From Kiritimatiellota bacterium B12222 (GTDB lineage: Bacteria > Verrucomicrobiota > Kiritimatiellia > SS1-B-03-39 > UBA6053): DNA of 64,000 bases. Location of the stretch: the NCBI GenBank assembly GCA_029719485.1, contig CP120722.1, positions 1,798,001-1,862,000 on the forward strand, given 5' to 3'. Shown here piece by piece: positions 50,510 through 63,656 of the stretch. The position numbers were made by a program, and so were the translations under genes. The notes beneath the pieces are model-generated. The model did no database searches and was not told the DNA's origin. It saw only the letters and a program-made list of their open reading frames with translations. Position 1 is the stretch's first letter. The number at the start of each line of letters is the position of its first letter.

Positions 50510-52576
50510 ATGAAAAGTTCTCCTGTTCGTTTTTTTGGAATCTTCTGTTGTCTTCTCCTGTTATGGGGGGGCGCCTTGGGGATTCGCAGGGCGGTCTTCC
50601 ATCAGCAAACGCGAACCATGAATGGAGAAGAAGCACCTTTCCTCATGGAAAGTGCCTTGCAGTTTCGGATGACCCAAATGGTAAACGAAAACGGTCGTTT
50701 GCCGGAAGTGGATGAAAAAGTGCAGGTGCCGGAAGGGGTGGTGATGCGGGAGACCTACAGTGTAGGTGCTGAACAGGTCTATACTTTCATCGCAAAGTTC
50801 TTACCGGAGAGTTGGTCTTTTGCTCAACGTGTGCGGTGGGCGTCGGCAGGAGTTTTCTGTTTGGCGATTCCCTTGGCTGCATTGTGGATTGGCCTAAACG
50901 TTAGGTCCATGATGGGAGGCTTCGCGGGAGGGCTGTTACTCGCGGTGAGTCCAGCCTTCGCGGTTCGTTCGAGTGGATTGGAATTATCCCGAGAAAACGT
51001 AGCCATCCCGTTATTTGTGTTGTTTTTATTGGCAACGGTGTTGTTTGATCGGGCAGAACGCAAAGGCGCGAAATGGAGTGCGGCCTGTCTCTCCGGAGTG
51101 GCCATTGCCTTGGCGCAGTGTAGCTGGGATTTGTCTCAATATATCATCGGACTTTGGGTGGTGTGGGGCTGGGGCTCTCTACTGATGGGGAAAACGAAAT
51201 CAGAGGATGACCGAGTGCTGTGGACGGTGGTTTCTCTTTGTTTGGTGGTGGTGTCGATGGGCAATCCTTACTTACGAGCGCATGGGTTCTTTTATTCTCC
51301 GGTGATGGCGTTGTTGCTGGCCCGAGCCGTTGTAGGATGGATACCTACAAGTGATCAAGGCTGGAAACTCTTGGTGTTCCCGGTCTCTTTTTGGGGACTA
51401 TGGTTCCTTTTGGGGCATTTCTTTGTAGATAATTATTCCCACTTTGGAGAATTGTTGTACGCCAAGTTGCGGTATTTAAATGTGAAACCTGAAAACCCGG
51501 CGCTTTTGACCTATACGCAACGTATCATGTGGACCCCTGCATTGAATTCTTCTACATGGCAGTTGACAAAATCCTATTTTCCCATAGCTATAACCTTATT
51601 CGGCATATCTTTACTATCGCTGATTTGGGGGATGATACGTGGGCGGTGCCGGTTCCAGGCGGAATACTTTTACGCTGGCTTTACCTTAATCGTCTATGTC
51701 TTTTTCTTCCGTTTCCATGTCTTTCTTATTCTGTTTATTGCGGCATGCATTGGCGCTTGGGTTGCTTCTGCAAAACAAAATGACAGTATACTGACAAGGC
51801 GGATTTTGCCTCTTTTAGGGCTCCTTTTATTTATGGGGGTAGAATGCTACCTCCTTCTGTTCTTTGAACCAAAACCCTCTGGCATACAGCTGGAGCAACA
51901 AAAACAAATGCAAATGATCTCGCAGGCCATGGGCGGTTCAGGTGAGTTGCCGAAAGGGAACCGCTGGGGACGCCCAGGTGCGGCTTATGGTTATTTGGAA
52001 AGCTTAAGCGCAGAGATGCGGCAACTTTCTGAGGTGCAGCCTGTATTGGCAAACTTCGGTATCAGTGCCTCCATTCTCGCAGAAACCGGGTTTCCGATTG
52101 TGTTGCATCCCAAATTTGAAAGTCCGGGCATTCGAGAGCGGGTACAGCAATTTTATGAGCAACTCTTTCTTCATTCTGAAAAAGAATTCAGAGATTGGGC
52201 CGTAACTTTTGGTGCAAAATACTACGTGCATAGCATGGGTAATTTCTCAGACATCGATCCTCGAAATTCACCGCGTTACATGGTGGATGCGCTCGAACCT
52301 CCGGCGGGATCAGCGATTTATGTGCTTGAAAATGAACCCGAAAAAGCGGTTTGGTTTCGGCCCATTTACAGTAACCCTCGCTATAAAATTTATCAGATTA
52401 TTTCCGAAGAAGATGTGAATGCTGCTGAATCAATGACCCGTATGTCGATGATGGCTTATGAAATGGGTGATATGAAGCGGGCCAAAGAGAAGGCGATGCA
52501 AGCGCTCTCGTATTACTGGAAATATGAACCTGCTCAGCAGATGCTGAAGTTGGTGTTAAGTCAGCCACGTTTATGA
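50510..52576 (+). CDS. Multi-pass GT-C / STT3-like membrane protein
   Basis: The protein has 688 residues. A first membrane helix and an extracytoplasmic stretch with 'FLMESALQFRMTQMVNENG' precede about eleven membrane segments ('SPAFAVRSSGLELSRENVAIPLF', 'GAQ-SWDLSQYIIGLWVVW'-like). The soluble C-terminal 200 residues end in TPR-like helices. Layout and motif positions are those of oligosaccharyltransferase STT3/AglB, which glycosylate Asn in exported proteins. The WWD-type catalytic motif was not seen cleanly, so the enzyme call is tentative. Position after the secretin hints at pilin glycosylation. Confidence 0.6.
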   Translation: MKSSPVRFFGIFCCLLLLWGGALGIRRAVFHQQTRTMNGEEAPFLMESALQFRMTQMVNENGRLPEVDEKVQVPEGVVMRETYSVGAEQVYTFIAKFLPESWSFAQRVRWASAGVFCLAIPLAALWIGLNVRSMMGGFAGGLLLAVSPAFAVRSSGLELSRENVAIPLFVLFLLATVLFDRAERKGAKWSAACLSGVAIALAQCSWDLSQYIIGLWVVWGWGSLLMGKTKSEDDRVLWTVVSLCLVVVSMGNPYLRAHGFFYSPVMALLLARAVVGWIPTSDQGWKLLVFPVSFWGLWFLLGHFFVDNYSHFGELLYAKLRYLNVKPENPALLTYTQRIMWTPALNSSTWQLTKSYFPIAITLFGISLLSLIWGMIRGRCRFQAEYFYAGFTLIVYVFFFRFHVFLILFIAACIGAWVASAKQNDSILTRRILPLLGLLLFMGVECYLLLFFEPKPSGIQLEQQKQMQMISQAMGGSGELPKGNRWGRPGAAYGYLESLSAEMRQLSEVQPVLANFGISASILAETGFPIVLHPKFESPGIRERVQQFYEQLFLHSEKEFRDWAVTFGAKYYVHSMGNFSDIDPRNSPRYMVDALEPPAGSAIYVLENEPEKAVWFRPIYSNPRYKIYQIISEEDVNAAESMTRMSMMAYEMGDMKRAKEKAMQALSYYWKYEPAQQMLKLVLSQPRL

Positions 52577-52641
52577 GGATTTGTTTTTGAGAGGGAATGG
52601 TTAGAAGTCAACCGTTTGGATTACCGGACGAAAATATTTCT

Positions 52642-53226
52642 ATGACAACACGAATTGGACTTACCGGAGGTATTGCCTGCGGAAAGACTGAAGTAAGCAA
52701 ACGACTTGAGCAACGGGGAATCCCAGTGCTGGACACTGATCAGGTGGCCCATGAACTTTTGAAACCGGGTAATCCTGTTTCTGATGCGGTAGTGCAACAC
52801 TTCGGTTCACACATTTTAAATTCCCAAGGGGAAATTGAACGAGCGGTTCTTGGCAAAATTATTTTTGGCAATGAGTCGGAACGATTGGTTCTCAACCGTT
52901 TGATGCACCCTGAAATTGGAAAACGTTGGCGACAGTGGCTTAAGGATCAACAGGGACCTTTGGCGGTGGTGGCCATCCCGCTTCTCTACGAAGCAGGACT
53001 GGAAAATGAATTTGATGGTGTGATCTGTGTGCAAGCCCCTGAACTTGTCATGATTCAACGCTTACAAAACCGAAATTTTAACGAACAAGAAGCCCTTTCC
53101 CGGATCCGGTCACAATTACCGGTGGGATTGAAAGCTGAAAAATCAAACTGGACTTTTAACAATCAAACCACCCTTGATGACCTGCATGTGCAGGTCGATG
53201 AATGGGTGAACGAGATGACCCCTTAG
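52642..53226 (+). CDS. coaE: Dephospho-CoA kinase
   Basis: 194 residues from ATG 52642; an ATG at 52597 would add 15 residues. P-loop '[18 protein letters not shown]', '[15 protein letters not shown]', '[12 protein letters not shown]', '[22 protein letters not shown]' and '[17 protein letters not shown]' are all CoaE motifs. It catalyses the last step of CoA synthesis. Followed at once by rho, the same order as in Chlamydiae. Confidence 0.95.
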   Translation: MTTRIGLTGGIACGKTEVSKRLEQRGIPVLDTDQVAHELLKPGNPVSDAVVQHFGSHILNSQGEIERAVLGKIIFGNESERLVLNRLMHPEIGKRWRQWLKDQQGPLAVVAIPLLYEAGLENEFDGVICVQAPELVMIQRLQNRNFNEQEALSRIRSQLPVGLKAEKSNWTFNNQTTLDDLHVQVDEWVNEMTP

Positions 53227-53240
53227 GAGAATTACCGAAC

Positions 53241-55118
53241 ATGTCAGACGAAACCACTTCCCCCTCAACCGGTGCTGAAGAAAAAGCAGCTCCGAAACGT
53301 CGTACGCGTAAAACCACACCGAAGGCAGCGCCAAAAGCAGACAAAGAAGCGGCTCCCAAGAAGAGCGCTGCTGCAAATGCTGAACCCGCACCGGCGCCCA
53401 TTCCTGAAACGGCGCCCCGGAGAACCCGTCGCGCACCTGCTGCGGACAAAGGTGAAAAAGCAGAAACGACAGAAAGCTCAGAACGGCCAGCCCGCACTCC
53501 CCGAGCGGAGAAATCTGAACGCTCGGAACGGTCTGAGCGCCCTGAACGCAGCGAAAGATCTGACACTGCTAAAGAACGAAATACGGATAATCGTCGGAGC
53601 CGTGATGAGGAAGGGGGCAATGATCGTCCTCGCCGTCAACGTCAGTCTTCGGAAACTCACAATAATGAGGAAGGTCATTCATCTTCTCGTGGGCACCGTG
53701 ATCAAAATAATCCGAATAATAACAACCGACGTCGCCGGAATAATCGTCGGGGTGCCAGGCCCAATCAATCCAACAATGCACCACAGAAAAACAATAATCG
53801 GCGAAACCGTCATGGCATGGATGATTATATTCCTGAGCCTGAAGAGAAGAACGGTCCCCCTTTAAATTTGTTTGATCTTCAAAAATTATCGGTACCTGAG
53901 TTGGTCGGCAAGGCCGAGGAGATGGACGTTGAAGATCCCGCCGGTTTGCGGAAGAGTGAACTGATCAATGAGATTGTTTTGGCCAATATGTATCAAGATG
54001 GTCCCGTGTTTGTACAAGGGATTTTGGAGATCATGCAGGATGGATTTGGATTCCTCCGCTCGCCGCTCTATAATTATCTTTCGACCACAGAAGATATTTT
54101 CGTATCGCCATCTCAGATTCGTAAATATGGGTTGCGTTATGGCGACTTTATTGAAGGGGATCTCCGCACTGCTAAACCTAAGGATCGTTTCTTTGGTTTG
54201 GGTGTCCTGAATAAAATAAATGGTGAACCTCCACAAAAAGGCAAACGTGGGGTGATTCCTTTTGAGCATTTGACTCCTTTATTCCCTGATCAACGTTTGG
54301 TGATGGAGCGTGCTGAAAATCCTTCCTTGTCGATGCGCGTGATCGATTTGGTTACACCGATAGGTAAAGGGCAGCGCGGTTTGATTGTGGCGCCGCCCCG
54401 CACAGGAAAAACCGTTTTGCTGCAGGATATTGCCAATTCAATTTCTGCAAATCATCCCGAAGCTGAATTGTATATTTTGTTGATTGATGAGCGTCCCGAA
54501 GAAGTGACGGACATGCAACGCAATACCCAAGCGCAAGTCATCAGCTCTACTTTTGATGAGCCCCCAGATCGGCATGTGCAGGTTGCCGAAATTGTGATTG
54601 AAATGGCACGTCGTAAAGTGGAGCATGGCAAAGATGTGGTAATCCTTTTGGATAGTATCACTCGTTTGGCCCGTGCCTATAATACGGTGCAACCTCACAG
54701 TGGCAAAATTCTGTCCGGTGGTGTGGATGCCAATGCTCTCCAAAAACCCAAACGATTCTTTGGGGCGGCCCGAAATATTGAGGGTGGGGGAAGTTTGACC
54801 ATTTTGGCGACGGCGTTGGTGGACACAGGTTCCAAGATGGACGAAGTGATTTTCGAAGAATTCAAAGGTACAGGAAATATGGAATTGTCTTTGGATCGCG
54901 CTTTGGTTGAAAAACGGGTGTATCCCGCGATCAATGTGGCGAGGTCCGGCACCCGGAAAGAAGACTTACTGATGCATCCCGATGAATTGCAACGCGTTTG
55001 GGTCTTGCGCAAGGCCTTGAACGGCGTACCTGCAGTGGAGGCTATGGAAGTGCTGTTGAGTCGTCTCAAGAAAACGAAGACCAACCCTGAATTTTTGTTA
55101 GCGCTTCAAAACGCCTAA
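53241..55118 (+). CDS. rho: Transcription termination factor Rho, long charged N-terminus
   Basis: 625 residues from ATG 53241 with AGGAG upstream; an upstream in-frame ATG at 53202 is rejected for overlapping coaE. Residues 1-200 are low-complexity (Lys/Ala, then Glu/Arg/Ser, then Asn/Arg-rich: '[16 protein letters not shown]'), absent from E. coli Rho (419 aa). From about 210 the usual Rho fold follows, with 'GFGFLRSP', RNA-binding OB fold, Walker A '[12 protein letters not shown]', '[15 protein letters not shown]' and '[19 protein letters not shown]'. Such extensions occur in other phyla and bind RNA. Confidence 0.95.
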   Translation: MSDETTSPSTGAEEKAAPKRRTRKTTPKAAPKADKEAAPKKSAAANAEPAPAPIPETAPRRTRRAPAADKGEKAETTESSERPARTPRAEKSERSERSERPERSERSDTAKERNTDNRRSRDEEGGNDRPRRQRQSSETHNNEEGHSSSRGHRDQNNPNNNNRRRRNNRRGARPNQSNNAPQKNNNRRNRHGMDDYIPEPEEKNGPPLNLFDLQKLSVPELVGKAEEMDVEDPAGLRKSELINEIVLANMYQDGPVFVQGILEIMQDGFGFLRSPLYNYLSTTEDIFVSPSQIRKYGLRYGDFIEGDLRTAKPKDRFFGLGVLNKINGEPPQKGKRGVIPFEHLTPLFPDQRLVMERAENPSLSMRVIDLVTPIGKGQRGLIVAPPRTGKTVLLQDIANSISANHPEAELYILLIDERPEEVTDMQRNTQAQVISSTFDEPPDRHVQVAEIVIEMARRKVEHGKDVVILLDSITRLARAYNTVQPHSGKILSGGVDANALQKPKRFFGAARNIEGGGSLTILATALVDTGSKMDEVIFEEFKGTGNMELSLDRALVEKRVYPAINVARSGTRKEDLLMHPDELQRVWVLRKALNGVPAVEAMEVLLSRLKKTKTNPEFLLALQNA

Positions 55119-55158
55119 AAACTTGCCAAGTTCAACGGAATTCGGTTGAATAGGCTCT

Positions 55159-56919
55159 ATGGCTACCCAATTGATAACACCTAAAAAAACTGCGATCTGG
55201 CTTTGGGCCGGAGCGCTGGTGTTGTCTGCTGGCTTGCATGTGGGGCTGGTACGCCTCAATCCCAACCTCTTTTTGGGGTCGGGTGATTTCGGGGAAACTC
55301 CCGCACGGGAAAATCGCCAATCAGTACGGGTGGAGCCTCGTGATCCCCAACGGATGAAACAGGAACTTCCTAAATTATTGGATCGTTTTGATCCGGTGTC
55401 CCAGGCTTTGCCTGCCACGGAATCTCCCATTGATCTTCCTGAGGCTGCAGATGCCTTTTTGAATTTGGCTCCGGTGGTTTTGCCGCAACCGCAAATCGAG
55501 CATCGCTCGGCGGCACTTTCGCAAGAGAGTCCCGAAATGGCCGAAACACCTACAGATTGGCAACCTCGTCAGGAGGTGATGGCGATTACGGATCAACGGG
55601 TAACTGAAACCTTGGATGTGTTGCCTCGTAGCTTTCGAGCGGTCGCAGATAATCAACCGGGGGCTCCCGATATTACCTTGCCGGGTATTGTGCCTGATCT
55701 CGGAACCGGTGCGGGTGAATTTACGGCTTCATTTCAAACCCGGGTGGCCGCGCCTGAAGTGTCTGATAATTTGCCGGGAATGTTTGGGTTGGAAACGGCG
55801 GCTGGTCCTGGGAATCCTGATCTATTGACCCCAGACACCTTGTCCGAAATAGAGATGCCTGAAATTGAGTCGGTCGCTGAAATTACTGATTTGGATGCGG
55901 TGGAAACCTTGCTCACCTTAGAAACTCGGGTATTTGACGACCCTGAAAATGATCAGTTGCGTTATTTTAAGATCCAATTGTTGCCCCAGGGTTTAGATGC
56001 TTTACCCGTGTTGCCTCGGGATGTGGTGTATTTGGTGGATTGTTCTGCGAGTATGACGGAGCGGAAATTGCGTTTGGCGGCTCAGGGAATCCAAGCGTCG
56101 CTTGAAACCTTGTCCGATACGGATACCGCCAATGTAATTGCGTTTCGTGATCAAGTGGAACTGCTGGATACGGAAGGTGTCACGGCAAATGTTTTTGGTA
56201 AAGCGAAGGTGCGCACTTTTTTATCGGGATTACATGCGCACGGTCAAACTGATGTTTATGCTTCTTTGGATGCGCTTCAAAAGTTGCCGCGTAACCCTCA
56301 ACGTCCGATGTTGGCCTTGTTGGTTACTGACGGTGTTCCCACGCAAGGGATGACGGATAGTTCGGTGATTATTGAACAATTTTCCAATGAAAACCAAGGG
56401 AAGATATCTGTGTTTGGTCTGGGTGCAGGGGGAAGGGTAAACCGTTTGTTACTCGATTTCCTCAGTTACCGTAATCGAGGGGCCTCGCTGGTCTCTCCGC
56501 AAACAGAGGCGTTGCCTGCGACCTTGTTGCAAGGTGCTGAAGAAGTGCGTCGTCCGGTCTTAATGAATTTAAGTGTGCAATTTACAGGGGCTCAAGAACC
56601 CGAAGTGTATCCTGCTGAATTGAGCCATTTGTATTTGGATCGCCCGTTGATCATGATTGGTCGGGTGCCCAAATCACAAAAACAAGTGGCTTTCCAAATT
56701 GTGGGCACTTCTGCCAGTGGAGAACACGATCTGTTGTTCACCTTGGATTTGGATAAGCAACCCCAAGGCTCGTCCTCCTTACGTCAGGAGTGGGCATGGC
56801 AGGCCTTGCTTGAGCGTTTGTCGACGAGTATTACCCATCCGGACTTGGCCAGTGAAGTTGAAGTACAACGTCTGATCGAGAGTTACAACTTGGTGATCCC
56901 CGACGCATATCAGCAATAA
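55159..56919 (+). CDS. Membrane-anchored VWA-domain protein
   Basis: A 586-residue protein with one N-terminal membrane helix ('IWLWAGALVLSAGLHVGL'). A long Pro/Glu-rich extracytoplasmic stretch leads to a von Willebrand A domain at 280-460 with MIDAS motif 'VYLVDCSASM' (Asp at 293), 'GQTDVYASL' and 'LALLVTDGVP'. 'HVGL' and Pro-rich layout recall TonB/GspC-type inner membrane proteins with exported domains. Function unknown. Its terminator is shared with lacZ. Confidence 0.85.
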   Translation: MATQLITPKKTAIWLWAGALVLSAGLHVGLVRLNPNLFLGSGDFGETPARENRQSVRVEPRDPQRMKQELPKLLDRFDPVSQALPATESPIDLPEAADAFLNLAPVVLPQPQIEHRSAALSQESPEMAETPTDWQPRQEVMAITDQRVTETLDVLPRSFRAVADNQPGAPDITLPGIVPDLGTGAGEFTASFQTRVAAPEVSDNLPGMFGLETAAGPGNPDLLTPDTLSEIEMPEIESVAEITDLDAVETLLTLETRVFDDPENDQLRYFKIQLLPQGLDALPVLPRDVVYLVDCSASMTERKLRLAAQGIQASLETLSDTDTANVIAFRDQVELLDTEGVTANVFGKAKVRTFLSGLHAHGQTDVYASLDALQKLPRNPQRPMLALLVTDGVPTQGMTDSSVIIEQFSNENQGKISVFGLGAGGRVNRLLLDFLSYRNRGASLVSPQTEALPATLLQGAEEVRRPVLMNLSVQFTGAQEPEVYPAELSHLYLDRPLIMIGRVPKSQKQVAFQIVGTSASGEHDLLFTLDLDKQPQGSSSLRQEWAWQALLERLSTSITHPDLASEVEVQRLIESYNLVIPDAYQQ

Positions 56920-56956
56920 ATAAAGAGCTCGCGCAAAGTGGGGGGGGGATGTAAAA

Positions 56957-56984
56957 AAAACGGCACTCTTGTGAGTGCCGTTTT
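56957..56984. terminator. Bidirectional terminator between VWA gene and lacZ
   Basis: AAAACGGCACTC (56957-56968) pairs with GAGTGCCGTTTT (56973-56984) around TTGT. The A-run on the left and T-run on the right let it serve the convergent genes in both directions. A nine-G run lies just before (56940-56948). Confidence 0.85.
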
Positions 56985-57000
56985 GGTTTGTCGTGGTTTC

Positions 57001-60042
<3,042 letters not shown>

Positions 60043-60120
60043 TTATCATTTATTGGTTTTTTTCATAGGTGCAATAAACAACGCAGGTGTTTTTGCATTG
60101 AATGTTAGAGGGCGGCGCTT

Positions 60121-60768
60121 ATGACGGCAGTTATGTACCCTTCCTTATACCTCCAACGTCATTCTCTGGCTGAAAATGCCATCCGTGTTTTGCGGAATCA
60201 AGATTCCAGCCCTGAACAATTTCGAGGAGCCATTTTGAGGTTAACAACCTTGTTAACTTTAGACGCTACTCGGGATTTGCCCCTTAAACAGGTCGAGATT
60301 CAAACCCCTCTTACCTCAACACTTGCGGGCATGTTAGATTGTCGGGTTGGTATTGTACCCATTTTACGTGCGGGATTAAGTATGGTGGATCCCTTACTTT
60401 CCATGTTACCGGAAGCCGAGGTATGGCATTTGGGTTATTATCGGGATGAAGAAACGCTTAAACCCGTGACCTATTACGATAAATTGCCCCCCAATGCACC
60501 GGTGGATGTGGCCTATGTACTGGATCCCATGTTGGCGACGGGAGGTTCTGCCTGTGCCGCCTTAGAAAACCTAAAAAAATGGGGTGTAAAAGAGATTCAT
60601 TTCTTGGGGATTTTGGCTGCGCCTGAAGGGGTGAAAAAAGTGGCTGAAGCGTTTCCGGATGTGGCCTTGCACATCTGTGCTTTGGATGAAAAACTCAATG
60701 AACAGGGATATATTGTGCCCGGTTTGGGAGATGCCGGTGATCGGGCCTTCAACGCGGCCGCGGTGTAA
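60121..60768 (+). CDS. upp: Uracil phosphoribosyltransferase
   Basis: A 215-residue salvage enzyme making UMP from uracil and PRPP. 'ILRAGLSMVDPLLSMLPEAEVWHLGYYRDEE', PRPP-binding 'AYVLDPMLATGGSACAAL' and 'DEKLNEQGYIVPGLGDAGDR' are the family motifs. Divergent from lacZ. A strong terminator follows. Confidence 0.96.
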   Translation: MTAVMYPSLYLQRHSLAENAIRVLRNQDSSPEQFRGAILRLTTLLTLDATRDLPLKQVEIQTPLTSTLAGMLDCRVGIVPILRAGLSMVDPLLSMLPEAEVWHLGYYRDEETLKPVTYYDKLPPNAPVDVAYVLDPMLATGGSACAALENLKKWGVKEIHFLGILAAPEGVKKVAEAFPDVALHICALDEKLNEQGYIVPGLGDAGDRAFNAAAV

Positions 60769-60808
60769 GTGATTTGATCATTCGTTAACTGTTTTTTTGT
60801 CTTGAACA

Positions 60809-60845
60809 TGCTTCGCCGAGCGCTGGTGAGGCGAAGCAATTTTTC
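60809..60845 (+). terminator. Rho-independent terminator after upp
   Basis: TGCTTCGCC (60809-60817) pairs with GGCGAAGCA (60830-60838), loop 12 bases, followed by ATTTTTC. Another T7 run precedes it at 60792. Confidence 0.75.
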
Positions 60846-60963
60846 AGAGCAGGAAAGGCAATAAAAGGCAGGGTGATTCGTTAACGCCTATATGAATCAA
60901 TCTCATTCTGCTCCTTTCATAAAAGGCATTGACCACACAGGCGCGGCCCCCTATAGTTTTGCC

Positions 60964-61620
60964 ATGTCTACCCTGTGGTTTTTTCTGTTGTTAGGATTTT
61001 CGGTTACTTCTGTTTCGTTTGCAAGCGAGCTGGGAGCGTATCAGCTTATTTTGGACAAACAACTTTTGGGGGTGGAGAAGGTGGTTCCACAAGTCATGCC
61101 TGCTCCTGCCGTTACGCAGGCGGCTCCTTCCTGGGCCCGTGATTACCGCATGACCATGATGACTCAAGATGGGACGGGGCTACGCATCGGTTTACAAAAT
61201 TTAAGGGATCAGTCGTCATTTCTGTTGGTGGAAGGTCAGTCTTGGAATGATGATGCACCTGTGTTGGTTTCGGGTGATTATAGCTCGGGTACCGCGCGGG
61301 TTCGTTTTAGGGGAATGGAGCATGTTTTCACGATTGAGACGGGACCCGTTGCCCTGGTTTCTAGCGGGCATGCCGAAGCTGTGCCTACGACCACTTCATC
61401 GGTTCGCGACCGTCGCAGGGGATTTCGTCAACGTTCCACGAACAAAGAAGCCACTCCCGAGCCTGTCATTCGCAAATTTGAAACGACGAAAGAACTGAAT
61501 GATCATTTGCAAGAGCAACAAATGGATGCGGTTCGTACGGGTAAACCGCTTCTTCCTATTTCGTTGACTGAAAAATCCGACACTCAATTAGTGAATGAAG
61601 GCGTATTGCCAAAGCTATAA
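60964..61620 (+). CDS. Exported protein upstream of the pilus ATPase
   Basis: 218 residues from ATG 60964, where a signal peptide begins; the longer frame from 60892 would place that peptide 24 residues in. The mature part is short: one beta-rich region ('MTQDGTGLRIGLQNLRDQSSFLLVE', 'GTARVRFRGMEHVFTIE') and a basic linker ('VRDRRRGFRQRS') with a helical end. No family is recognised; the position 12 bases before gspE/pilB suggests a pilus or secretion accessory. The beta region resembles small GspC/PilP-like periplasmic domains in outline only. Confidence 0.65.
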   Translation: MSTLWFFLLLGFSVTSVSFASELGAYQLILDKQLLGVEKVVPQVMPAPAVTQAAPSWARDYRMTMMTQDGTGLRIGLQNLRDQSSFLLVEGQSWNDDAPVLVSGDYSSGTARVRFRGMEHVFTIETGPVALVSSGHAEAVPTTTSSVRDRRRGFRQRSTNKEATPEPVIRKFETTKELNDHLQEQQMDAVRTGKPLLPISLTEKSDTQLVNEGVLPKL

Positions 61621-61632
61621 TCGGAAATATTT

Positions 61633-63330
61633 ATGATACAACGCTCCTCTCGAAGTTCGCAACTCTTAGAACGTACTGGCTGTTTTACGGCTGATGAAGC
61701 GGTCAGCCTGTTAAAGGCCCGTGAACATGATGGGGGTAGTTTACTCCATCGTTGTTTAGAAAATTCGGGTTTGTCCGAAGAGGTTTTTCTGCCCAAATTG
61801 GCCCAGGCCATGGGAATTCCTTTTCTTTCGTTGTCACAGGTGATGCCTCCCTCTGAGGTGTTGGCTCTGTTTCCCGCCAAAGTGGTGTATCATTATAAAG
61901 TTTTGCCCATGGCGTTAGAAGATGGTGGCTTGAGGGTTGCGGTTCGTGATCCTTTTCGACCCGGATTGGTGGATGCGCTTCAGCTTGCTTCAGGGAAACG
62001 TATACGTTTGGGGCTGGCGCCTTTATCTGAAATTGAGAAAGGGATTAAACGTCTGTATGGGGTGGGGGGAGAAACCATTGAACAGATGCTCGCCGAGGAT
62101 GGTGAAGGGGATATAGATGCTCTGTTGGATGCTGATCCTGAAGAATTAGACGAAGAGGCTTCCGTGGTGAAATTTGTAAACCAGATTATCTGGGAAGCAC
62201 ATCAGGAAGGCGCGACAGATATTCATATGGAACCCATGGAACGGGACTTGCGGATTCGGTATCGCATTGACGGGGTGCTGGTTCAGGTGCCTTTACCCGC
62301 GAGATTGAAGCGCTTTCAGGCGGCCATTATTTCGCGACTGAAGGTGATGTCGAATATGGACATTGCTGAAAAGCGCTTGCCACAAGATGGACGTATTGGT
62401 TTGCGTATTCGAGGGGAGAGTATTGATATTCGGGTATCGACCATGCCGACCGTTTATGGGGAGAGTGTGAGTTTGCGGTTATTGATGCGTCAATCTACCT
62501 TGTTAGGAATGGAAAAGTTGGGGCTCACGCATGTTGATGCGCAAAAACTTCAGAAGCTGATTACCCGTCCTCACGGAATTTTAATGGTTACTGGTCCGAC
62601 AGGTTCAGGAAAATCTACGTCTCTGTACACCTATCTCAATACGATCAATTCGGTAGATAAACGAATCTTGACCTGTGAAGATCCCATTGAATATGAAATT
62701 CCGGGGATTAATCAGATTCAAATGAAACCCGAGATCGGTCTGACTTTTGCCGTGGGACTGCGCCATATTTTGCGTCAGGATCCGGATGTGATCATGATCG
62801 GAGAAATTCGAGATAGGGAGACCTCTGAAATCGCAGTGCAAGCGGCACTGACTGGGCATTTGGTTTTCAGTACCTTGCATACCAATGATGCGGCCAGTGG
62901 ATTTACCCGGTTGTTGGATATGGGGGTTGAACCCTTTTTGGTGGCGTCGTCCATTGAAGCGTTGATTGCGCAACGACTGGTACGTACGCTTTGTCAGGAG
63001 TGCAAAGAGGAGGCCGATTATGCGCCGGATTACCTGCAGGAAATTCAATTTCCTGTCACAGAGGGGCAAAAAATTTATAAAGCCGCAGGCTGCGAAGCTT
63101 GTCGGAATACGGGTTATCGTGGACGGACAGGCATCTATGAGATTTTACCGGTGAGTGAAGATATTCGTCAGCATATCATTGCGCGCGACCCCGCGAGCCG
63201 TATTAAAAAGACAGCCATGAAGGAAGGCATGATTCCCTTGCGGGATGATGGCTGGGGGAAAGTGTTGGCAGGAAACACCAGCATCGAAGAAGTGCTGCGG
63301 GTGAGTGACGAAGCAGAAGAAGTGAAGTAG
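61633..63330 (+). CDS. pilB: Type II/IV assembly ATPase (GspE/PilB)
   Basis: A 565-residue ATPase. An N-terminal MshEN-like domain (to about residue 140) precedes the catalytic part: 'EAHQEGATDIHMEPMERDLRIRYRIDG', Walker A 'GPTGSGKST' at residues 321-329, 'TCEDPIEYEIPGINQIQ' (Asp box), Walker B 'DPDVIMIGEIRDRETSEIA', His box 'GHLVFSTLHTNDA', and a C4 zinc site 'CQECKEE' ... 'CEACRNTGYRGRTGIYE'. It should power the pilus locus at 39198-50433; no retraction ATPase or platform protein is in the window. Confidence 0.95.
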   Translation: MIQRSSRSSQLLERTGCFTADEAVSLLKAREHDGGSLLHRCLENSGLSEEVFLPKLAQAMGIPFLSLSQVMPPSEVLALFPAKVVYHYKVLPMALEDGGLRVAVRDPFRPGLVDALQLASGKRIRLGLAPLSEIEKGIKRLYGVGGETIEQMLAEDGEGDIDALLDADPEELDEEASVVKFVNQIIWEAHQEGATDIHMEPMERDLRIRYRIDGVLVQVPLPARLKRFQAAIISRLKVMSNMDIAEKRLPQDGRIGLRIRGESIDIRVSTMPTVYGESVSLRLLMRQSTLLGMEKLGLTHVDAQKLQKLITRPHGILMVTGPTGSGKSTSLYTYLNTINSVDKRILTCEDPIEYEIPGINQIQMKPEIGLTFAVGLRHILRQDPDVIMIGEIRDRETSEIAVQAALTGHLVFSTLHTNDAASGFTRLLDMGVEPFLVASSIEALIAQRLVRTLCQECKEEADYAPDYLQEIQFPVTEGQKIYKAAGCEACRNTGYRGRTGIYEILPVSEDIRQHIIARDPASRIKKTAMKEGMIPLRDDGWGKVLAGNTSIEEVLRVSDEAEEVK

Positions 63331-63348
63331 AGACGTCTTCGCCTCCAT

Positions 63349-63648
63349 TTATGTTGGAAAGTAGTACTCCTTGGCCTCATCTGAACCGACCAGCAGCCCC
63401 AGATCATGGGGAGAAGGTTTTGGGCATGGCCTTGCATCTACCGACTTCGCCAACGCCTGTAGAGAGGGAGGGAAGTAAACTTTGACGATGCAGTGGAGTT
63501 GTCCCTCCGCATCGTGCCGAATGAATACAGCCATTTCTTTTGCGTACGGAGATGGTTTATAGGTGGAAAGAAAAAGACTTTCAATTTGGTCCACGGTTGA
63601 TCGGGCTAACATCGCGTCGCCAAGATTTTTATAAAACCATGTACGCAT
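63349..63648 (-). CDS. Conserved hypothetical protein next to antiporter
   Basis: A 99-residue soluble protein: 'YKNLGDAMLARSTVDQIESLF', 'MAVFIRHDAEGQLHCIVKVYFPPSL', 'CPKPSPHDLGLLVGS'. I recall proteins of this kind encoded beside NhaP2-type cation/proton antiporters. The eight-base gap to the antiporter gene implies one transcript. Function unknown. Confidence 0.7.
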   Translation of the reverse strand: MRTWFYKNLGDAMLARSTVDQIESLFLSTYKPSPYAKEMAVFIRHDAEGQLHCIVKVYFPPSLQALAKSVDARPCPKPSPHDLGLLVGSDEAKEYYFPT

Positions 63649-63656
63649 ACGATCCC

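Noticed and set aside
53156-53620. Minus-strand Ser/Arg/Ala-rich frame
   Set aside because: Mirror of the charged low-complexity N-terminus of rho.
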